A DNA stretch of 64,000 bases from assembly GCA_016617855.1 (NCBI GenBank), contig JAECUM010000801.1, forward strand, positions 62,001 to 126,000, read 5' to 3'. Below are positions 56,966 through 64,000 of this stretch, piece after piece; positions within the stretch are counted from its first letter, which is position 1; each line of letters begins with the position of its first letter. A program made the translations under genes and the position numbers. The notes beneath the pieces are model-generated. The model worked only from the letters and a program-made list of their open reading frames with translations, searched no databases and was not told the origin of the DNA. This DNA comes from Megalonaias nervosa (lineage: Eukaryota; Mollusca; Bivalvia; Unionida; Unionidae).

Positions 56966-57940
56966 TTTCTCAATCTTTTTTGGGATGATTTGGTTCTATT
57001 TTAAATTTCTGGTCTTTGATTTTCATCTCAAAATTAAAACACAAAAGCAGCATGAAGGCTATGTGAATTTAACTTTATTTACCCGAGTGTGAGTAAAAAA
57101 CCTGACATGTATAGCTGAACTACAGGACCTGGCAACTTGGCTTTTTTTCTGAATTTATTACAATATAGTCGACTTTTAAAAAAATGTTACTTTTTATATA
57201 AAAATAAAATCTACATGCTGGATATAAATAAATATCTCATCAATCCCCAATTATACTGGACTAAGCCCTTTATACCATTTATACATAATCGGGGACAATT
57301 TTACCTGGTTTGAGAAATTTTAACTTTTTACACATTAGTCATATTCAAACGGCAGAATTGCATGTGATGTTTGAGTTGGGTCTTTTCTTGTTAAAAGACT
57401 TTTGTTTGTTTTTGGTCCTTATCTTTTGAAAATCATCAGAAAAAAACAACCATACACATTTTGCTGTGCATATATATTTGCCACATCAATCTGAAAATTA
57501 TTTCAAAAACCCTGATAAAAATATTCTCATGCTGCAATGGCTTTCGCACAGCAAACTAAATGATTTGTGTACAACTCTAATGTTTACATGGGTCAAAATT
57601 GACCTTTACTGGAACAAAGTGGGCCATACTAAGAAAGATTTGTGTCTATAATAAATGCATAAATACACATGCACAAAGTACAGGTGCAGCCTACATGCCA
57701 CATAAAATGTGTCACATGGCCATATGCTGTGCACCCCCGTTCTAATATAAATCAAACCACCAGTTCATGTTGAGCTATGGCTTAAGGGGAATCAATTATA
57801 AACAATTTTCTAAATGTGTTTCAGCACTAGCCCACCAAGGATGATTATCCAAAATAGCCTGAATTAACTACATCCCACAGATATATCCAACACCTGAACT
57901 CCTCGATGTAAAAGCTGATTTAAAGGTAAACAATAATGGA
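56966..57940 (+). other. Intergenic sequence
   Basis: AT-rich; no supported feature. Confidence 0.5.
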
Positions 57941-58020
57941 CATATCTGTAGCAGCAAACAGCCATTTAATACAATGAGGCCATGTCTATAGCAGCAAACA
58001 GCCATTTAATACAATGAGGC
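57941..58020 (+). repeat. 40-bp tandem duplication (2 units)
   Basis: The two units differ at two or three bases near their start and share AGCAGCAAACAGCCATTTAA. Confidence 0.95.
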
Positions 58021-59070
58021 CATGACTAAGGTTGCAACATTTATACATATAAATGACTTAGTTTAGTTTACTGCCCGCAAATGTCTACAAAATTAGTAAA
58101 CATGTCAAAAAGATTCATGTGGCCATCAACGATGCAGGAACTACCTGTTCCAACAAAATTATGTATTTCTATAGCTCTTTTCTATAAGAGTTCTAACAGG
58201 AATTTTGTTTTGCATTTTTTCTTAACACATATACAATTTTACAGTGAATGCAGAATCATTCGGAAGAAACTGAAGTTTACTTGAATCCTTTGTAATACAC
58301 ATTACACATCAGTACACATCAGGTTGATTTACTGATAATGCTGATAAAAAAAATTTTTAACTCGATGTTTACCTTCTGACATGTTTCTTAACTAAACCTT
58401 TCATTAGAAACATTTTTAAAAAAAACCCATCCTTTAAAGTTTGTAAGCCACTGCATAGTTTTTCAATAGATCCTAAAAAATCATCATTTCATTTTCATAT
58501 CCCACAAGTACAACCAGCTGCATTGTCAATTTTATCATCAATGTACATATATGTTGTCTGTGGAAACATCATAACAATCCAAGGATATTCAACTAAAACT
58601 ATCAGATATATTTAACAAAGACATGTCTTACAAACTGAATCCTGTCAAAATAAGAGGTAAAAGATGTACATCAAATGAAACAGTCCAAGGTTGAGCAAGG
58701 TGTGGCATGCACAATATAACAGCTGTCAGATGTTCAGTATGCCTAATGGATAGATAGGGGTAATGCTCATGCTAATCGTTTTGAGTAAATGACATTGTTT
58801 TAGTCATTGTAAACTATGTATAGGTTTCAACATTCTAACAAAAACTGCAGCCTTGGTCAGGACACCATAACAAAAAAGCCAGACTAAAACTTTTACCAAA
58901 ACCATATAACTGTTTTTTTATTCAACTTGTCACTCCTCTGAAATGTTTTGAGAAAAGTCATAGTACAATAACTATATCCCTAGTACTTCAAATCCAGGGG
59001 TTTTTTTTGGCACCTTCTAAAATCTATATTAGTTTTAAACAATTTGACTGAAAAAAAAAAGAAAAACCTG
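58021..59070 (+). other. Intergenic sequence
   Basis: AT-rich; no supported feature. Confidence 0.5.
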
Positions 59071-59790
59071 TCATCTCTTTGACTGTCTTAGTGATTGTAA
59101 TTTTAAATTTTGCTAGTATTTAAAAACATTTTTGTTTTATAACTTTTCCCCAGTAAGAGCTGTTTAAAATCTTTGCATCTGTTTATTATAAAATGTTCTG
59201 TTTCAAACTTGAGATCAGTTTATATTCTATGGTCAGTTTCACACTCGAGGTCATCTCTTTGACTGTCTTAGCGATTGTAATTTTAAATTTTGCGAGTATT
59301 TACAAATATTTTTGTTTTATAACTTTTCCCCAGTAAGAGCTGTTTAAAATCTTTGCATCTGTTTATTATAAAATGTTTTGTTTCAAACCTGAGATCAGTT
59401 TATATTCTATGGTCAGTTTCACACTCGAGGTCATCTCTTTGACTATCTTAGTGATTGTAATTTTAAATTTTGCTAGTATTTACAAATAGTTTTGTTTTAT
59501 AACTTTTCCCCAGTAAGAGCTGTTTAAAATCTTTGCATCTGTTTATTATAAAATGTTCTGTTTCAAACTTGAGATAGTTTATATTCTATGGTCAGTTTCA
59601 CACTCGAGGTCATCTCTTTGACTGTCTTAGTGATTGTAATTTTAAATTTTGCTAGTATTTACAAATATTTTTGCTTTATAACTTTTCCCCAGTAAGAGCT
59701 GTTTAAAATCTTTGCATCTGTTTATTATAATATGTTCTGTTTCAAACCTGAGATCAGTTTATATTCTATGGTCAGTTTCACACTTGAGGT
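59071..59790 (+). repeat. 180-bp tandem repeat (4 units, very similar)
   Basis: Units start at 59071, 59251, 59431 and 59610 with TCATCTCTTTGACTGTCTTA and contain ACTTTTCCCCAGTAAGAGCT and TATGGTCAGTTTCACACTCG. Only a handful of substitutions separate units. Confidence 0.97.
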
Positions 59791-60040
59791 CATAGGCTGA
59801 TATCCTATGTTCTGTTTCACACTTGTGGTCATAGGTTGATTTCCTATGTTCTGTTTCATACTCGAGATCTTAAAATTATCCTATTGTCTGTTTCAAACTT
59901 CAGGTCATAGTAATTATCATGTGGTCTGTTTCAAACCTGAGGTCAAAGGTTGATATCCTATGGTATGTTTCAAACTTGAGCTCACAAGTTGGTATCTTAT
60001 GATTTATTTCATACTTGTGGTCATAGGTTGATATTCCCAT
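59791..60040 (+). repeat. ~42-bp degenerate repeats continuing the 180-bp array
   Basis: About six units share 'tatgttctgtttcaaacttg' and 'aggtcataggttgatatcc'. The same words form the last third of each 180-bp unit, so the long unit seems to have been built from this shorter one. Confidence 0.85.
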
Positions 60041-61065
60041 AATTATGATAGCATCAACTCCATTTAAGATCAGGGATTTGAATGTGATCTTTGACAGACA
60101 AGAGCTTATTGGATCACTGTGTCTCTCAAAGTCATATGCTGAACACTAGACAACTTTCAAAAGTTTTCAGAGGATAATGTGCCCGACTCAAAACGAGAAG
60201 GGTGTGGATTCCATGCTGTATCTCGGAACAAGATACTTGACTCAAATTGCATAGCACAATATAACCTGCCGTGTGATGATGTACTGTTAAACATCAATTG
60301 GTCAACAAAAAAAAGACTCGATAAATCTTGACAATGACAAGAATTAACAGGATATCACCACTGCACAAAAAGAGATACCTACTTCTCGCAATCAGCCAAT
60401 GCAGACAATACAAAACTGATATGATAAAAGAAAAAATAAAGATTAAACATTACCAGACTGAAATATAATGGAATGTGTTGCTTTGTTGGAAATACCAGAA
60501 AAAGAATAAGAATATATATTACAACAAATAATTAAAATTCCATAAGTCCAAAAATATTCTATAAAATCAGACAGATTAAAATATTAACTAGAAATGTCGT
60601 ACCTCTAAATAACAAGGATACAAAACTGAACATGACTTCTGAAAACATGCTAGGTAAATTATAACTGGAAGGAAGTCTGGTTCATAAAGCAAACTCTTAG
60701 CAACAAACTAAGCAAAAAACATGAGTTAAAAGTATAGAATATAGAGACAAAGTTTCAAAATACATATAAATATCTGAAGTTATTTTTACTGCTGTCATTC
60801 ACACATTCATGTGTGACTAATTACTGATAAATATGTTAAGACATTGTGTAAATATCAAGTTACATGTGTGACAGGCACTTTTATGATTCAGAATTGTAAA
60901 CTATCCCATAAAACTGATACAAAAGAATTCCATGGATTAATATATCTGTACAAACCATTAATATTTTGTGTCTTTGTCATCTACATTACTTGTTCTATGC
61001 ACATTACACATTTCAGTTTCGTTCTCTTCCTAAATCACCCAAATGCTGAATTTCCATTCTCTGAA
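60041..61065 (+). other. Intergenic sequence
   Basis: AT-rich. The 78-aa frame at 60,844-61,080 has a hydrophobic stretch but no recognisable family. Confidence 0.45.
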
Positions 61066-61290
61066 GGGGGCCTCAAGTAACATAATGGTCTGAGAAGGGG
61101 GCCTCAAGTGACAGAGTGGTCTGAGATGCTCACCTTTACAGATCACTCATACATATCACCTCTGTAAGCACAAGTTCAAGTCCCCCCTCAACCATCATGG
61201 GTAAGTGAGAAACCTTGCTAGCTTCGAATGAGTCGGTGGTTACTCCTGGGTCTTTCCTCTACTAAATACACTGGCAGCAATGTATAGCTT
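61066..61290 (+). repeat. tRNA-derived SINE, family 2, diverged
   Basis: Head GGGGGCCTCAAGTGACAGAG plus TGGTCTGAGATGCTCACC, body with GTCGGTGGTTACTCCTGGGT and CACTGGCAGCAATGTATAGC. The head's first ~28 bp are duplicated just upstream (61,066-61,093). No clear tail or target duplication. Confidence 0.85.
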
Positions 61291-61737
61291 ACCAAGCTTC
61301 AATAGACTTTCTTCAGAATAGACTAAACAGACATACATCCATGTGACACAGAAGCCCCAGCCAATACAATACAAGAAACCAATATCCACGGGCAGTTTTA
61401 CGTCAAACAAGGACCATAACTCTACCAAAATTGGCTGAAAAAAGGTGAAAATCGAACTTTATATCTTCCTAATAACGAACATAGTACCAAATTTCAATCC
61501 ATAAAATCCTTCAAAAGTGATTATATAGAAACAAGATTACTGATGCACGGAACATATGTAAGGGTTAAAAGTACAACTATATTCCCGGCAACAGATTATA
61601 TGACACGTGCGTAAAAAGTATCGTGAGAGTTATACCACTTGATTTATCTAATGCTTGACAGTAGGACACTGATTTTGAACCAAACCAATTATGTGATGTC
61701 ATTATGTTTTCCCCAGGATTCTAAGTCACTCTGGAAA

Positions 61738-62085
61738 CCATTCATTATAAACTAGATCAACAGATATCTTCTGCTGACTGTGAACATACAATCACACCTC
61801 CCTACACCAAAACCATTAATTATAAACTAGATCAGGGGTCGGCAACCTATGGCACACGTGCCACAAGGTGACACGTCAAGAGGTTTTGTGTGGCACCTGA
61901 AGGGCAGTCAGAATTCTCGATTTTAACAGCATTACCCTCTTACTGGTGGCACGTACTCATTCATTTTGTAATTAATCTGGAAAAAAGTGGCATGCTATGT
62001 AGCATGAACTAAGTGGCATGAACTAGATCAACAGATACCTTCTGTTGTCTTTGAAGATTATACAATGAAACCTCCCTACACCATC
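61738..62085 (+). repeat. ~75-bp tandem duplication, second unit split by a hAT-like insert
   Basis: Unit 1 (61738-61812) runs CCATTCATTATAAACTAGAT to 'acctccctacacc'. Unit 2 starts at 61813, is interrupted at 61833-62020, and resumes to the same 'acctccctacacc' near 62,080. Confidence 0.85.
61833..62020 (+). mobile_element. hAT-like non-autonomous element with 8-bp target duplication
   Basis: Left terminus CAGGGGTCGGCAACCTATGG is typical of hAT elements. AACTAGAT is duplicated at 61825-61832 and 62021-62028; comparison with the uninterrupted neighbour unit confirms this is a true duplication. The right terminus does not show the expected inverse (GGTTGCCGACCCCTG), so that end is diverged or replaced. 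Confidence 0.75.
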
Positions 62086-62712
62086 CCAATTTAAATCCAG
62101 CCGTCTCTGAAGAGTAGCAAGATTTTGATTCCAATAAACCTGCTACTATTCAAACTTCATAAATCCGACTGACCTATTTTTAAGTAGGTTTAAAGGTATA
62201 TATTCAAATGTGGATGTATATATTCAAATGTGGATGTATATATTCAATGACTAGCATATACATACACGCAACTTGTCCAAATTACAAATGATCAGAAAAA
62301 TAAAAAGTAAAAGTTTACATAGTTCAATATGTAACATATAAAATACATTCTTATGAAAGACATAAACAAATGAACAAAACAAAGTTCCTTCCTCAAAAGC
62401 AGAGCTTTCTTTGTAATATATGATCCTTGATCACAGTATTTTACAAAGGATCATATACTTTCAAAAAAAAGTGTACTTAATAAAAAGAAGAAAATCTGGA
62501 ATTGTTTTGCTTGTTTTTTAAACAAGGTAATTCGGAATGTGTTTGATATTAGTGCTAATGAAGAGGAACCAAATTAAATTAGATTATGATTTTCTGAAAA
62601 TGATTTATGAATGTTTCAAGTTTTTACACCTTTGATTTTAACATTTTCAAAGTATTGCAACCCCAATGCGTTTATTAGATCAATGATAGACCTTTTCAGA
62701 AAATGTACTTGT
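62086..62712 (+). other. Intergenic sequence
   Basis: AT-rich. A three-unit ~20-bp repeat ('tatatattcaaatgtggatg') lies at about 62,196-62,247. No gene supported. Confidence 0.55.
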
Positions 62713-63285
62713 ATTGGTCATAAATCACCAGTTCAGACATGTAACTGAATGGATCACTGATCACCAGTTCAGACATGTACTAAAACTGGTCACTGATCAC
62801 CAGTTCAGACATGTGCTTGTATTGGTCATTGATCACCAGTTCAGACATGTACTGGTACTGGTCATGAATCACCAGTTCAGACAAGTACTTGAATGGATCA
62901 TTGATCATCATTCAGAAATGTACTAAAATTGGTCACTGATCATATGTTCAGACATGTATTGGTCATTGATCACCATTTCAGACATGTACTAAAACTGGTC
63001 ACTGATCACCAGTTCAGATTTGTACTTGTATTGGTCATTGATTACCAGTTCAGACATGTACTAAAATTGATCACCAATCACCAGTTCAGATATGTACTTG
63101 TATTGGTAACTGATCACCAGTTCAGACTTGTACTAATAATGGTCACTGATCACCAGTTCAGACATGAATTTGTATTAGTCATTGATCACCATTTCAGATA
63201 TGTACTAATATTGATCACTGATCACCAGTCAGACATGTAATTGTATTGGTCAATGATAACCACTTCAGACATCTGGAGTTTGGTA
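62713..63285 (+). repeat. ~36-bp minisatellite (about 15 units)
   Basis: The unit is ATTGGTCACTGATCACCAGT followed by 'tcagacatgtactaaa'. Units are mostly a multiple of three, so frames stay open (TDHQFRHVLVLV-type peptide), broken once near 62,927. Each unit carries the palindrome TGATCA. Confidence 0.95.
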
Positions 63286-63944
63286 AGATAACTTGATGAC
63301 AGTAATAATTCCTAAATTCAGGGACAAAGACAAATGATCCAAGCAAACAAATGACATTTTTCACAACAAATACAGAAAATATCTCCAAATGATTCAAATT
63401 AACGACTGATCCATTGTGATGAACTAATCATAAATCTTTAAATTTAAACAATTTCCGAACACTATTTGATATCACTGGAAGATCTTCATTTTATTGACAC
63501 TTTGAGAACAGCATGACTTATCTCCCTTGTTCTTGGTCTTGTTTTTCAACTTGTTGCTGGATTCACTTGCCCCTGATGACCTGAAGACATTTTTGCCCTG
63601 TAAACTTCTACATTTTTTACATAAAATTCTTGCACTGAAACCTTTGACCTTTCCTCTTAGTCACTATTCATTATACTAGAATCAAGATGAGAAGCCTTTC
63701 TCAACTCTAAGAAAACAAACTGATTTTGAAAATAAAGAAACATGCTATAGCAAGCACCTTCACAGAATGAATACCTGATTATATAGGACATACGTCTTTA
63801 TTTTGCATATTTTTACCTATATATAAAAGACGCCTGCCTGTGAAAGACAAAAGTTTTTGATCTCCTAATTGTCATTGTAAGCATGTATCATTGTACAAAA
63901 GAATGCTGCCAGTGCACTTGATATTCCCATCCAAGTAATATCCA
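63286..63944 (+). other. Intergenic sequence at right end
   Basis: AT-rich. A 62-codon minus-strand open stretch (63472-63660) is discussed among rejected items. No gene supported. Confidence 0.45.
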
Positions 63945-64000
63945 ACTGTAAACAATATAGACCCACATCTGCCATTGCACATGGGTCTATGCACTTTGTT
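63945..64000 (-). repeat. Dispersed repeat, copy 4 (cut by window end)
   Basis: 'tccaactgtaaacaatatag' and 'acccacatctgccattgca' match the reverse complement of the right half of the copy at 56,060-56,230. Confidence 0.5.

Noticed and set aside
62714..63240. A 70-aa and a 103-aa repeat protein (TDHQFRHVLVLV units)
   Set aside because: A 36-bp minisatellite without an ATG context, splice signals or neighbours. Open by periodicity.
63472..63660. A 62-codon minus-strand open stretch (CKKCRSLQGKNVFRSSG... with K/N-rich end) as a terminal exon of a neighbouring gene
   Set aside because: The only acceptor-like AG just upstream has no polypyrimidine tract, the composition is low-complexity Lys/Asn/Ser typical of AT-rich noise, and no family is recognisable. 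A transcript would be needed.

Overview
The window is eukaryotic: AT-rich, intron-rich and full of microsatellites, minisatellites, tRNA-derived SINEs and non-autonomous DNA transposons. The repeat style (dispersed units carrying GGTCAAAGGTCAAGGTCAC, tRNA-SINEs, a DIRS/Ngaro-type tyrosine-recombinase relic, pogo-, Harbinger- and hAT-type elements) suggests a marine invertebrate, most likely a mollusc. That taxonomic call is inference; no marker gene in the window proves it.

Only one gene can be supported. It is a Rap1GAP (Rap GTPase-activating protein) orthologue on the + strand, from inside the gene at the left edge to a stop codon at 44637-44639. Fifteen coding exons (E1-E15, 1,880 bp) are visible with GT/AG splice sites and mutually consistent phases, except that one short exon between E3 and E4 is required by phase and by homology and was not securely found. 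The N-terminus, including any GoLoco motif, lies left of the window. E4-E9 carry the RapGAP catalytic core with the HIGND asparagine thumb. E9-E13 are a Ser-rich tail. E14-E15 encode a C-terminal coiled coil.

The introns (0.4-9.9 kb) hold most of the structure. Intron 1: two tRNA-SINEs and a 32-bp minisatellite. Intron 2: a (TG)53 tract ten bases from the E2 donor and two more SINEs. Intron 3: a tandem array duplicating the 3' half of E3, and a 10-16 kb block of terminal-inverted-repeat elements. Introns 6-12: several minisatellites and diverged satellites. Intron 12 contains repeated copies of the acceptor and first codons of E13. Intron 13 contains a 33-bp minisatellite that stays open in frame with E13. 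The end of the E15 coding sequence is itself echoed by a 32-bp tandem array just after the stop codon.

From about 46 kb to 64 kb no protein gene could be supported. The stretch holds a 62-bp minisatellite split by a Harbinger-like MITE (46.8-47.35 kb), a decayed DIRS/Ngaro-type retroelement (51.1-52.6 kb), a 180-bp higher-order tandem repeat (59.07-60.04 kb), a hAT-like insertion inside a duplicated unit (61.7-62.1 kb), a 36-bp minisatellite (62.7-63.3 kb), and copies of a short family sharing a 'cagacccagatctgcc'-like core. The most unusual signal in the window is that three separate exon edges of one gene have been caught up in tandem repeats.
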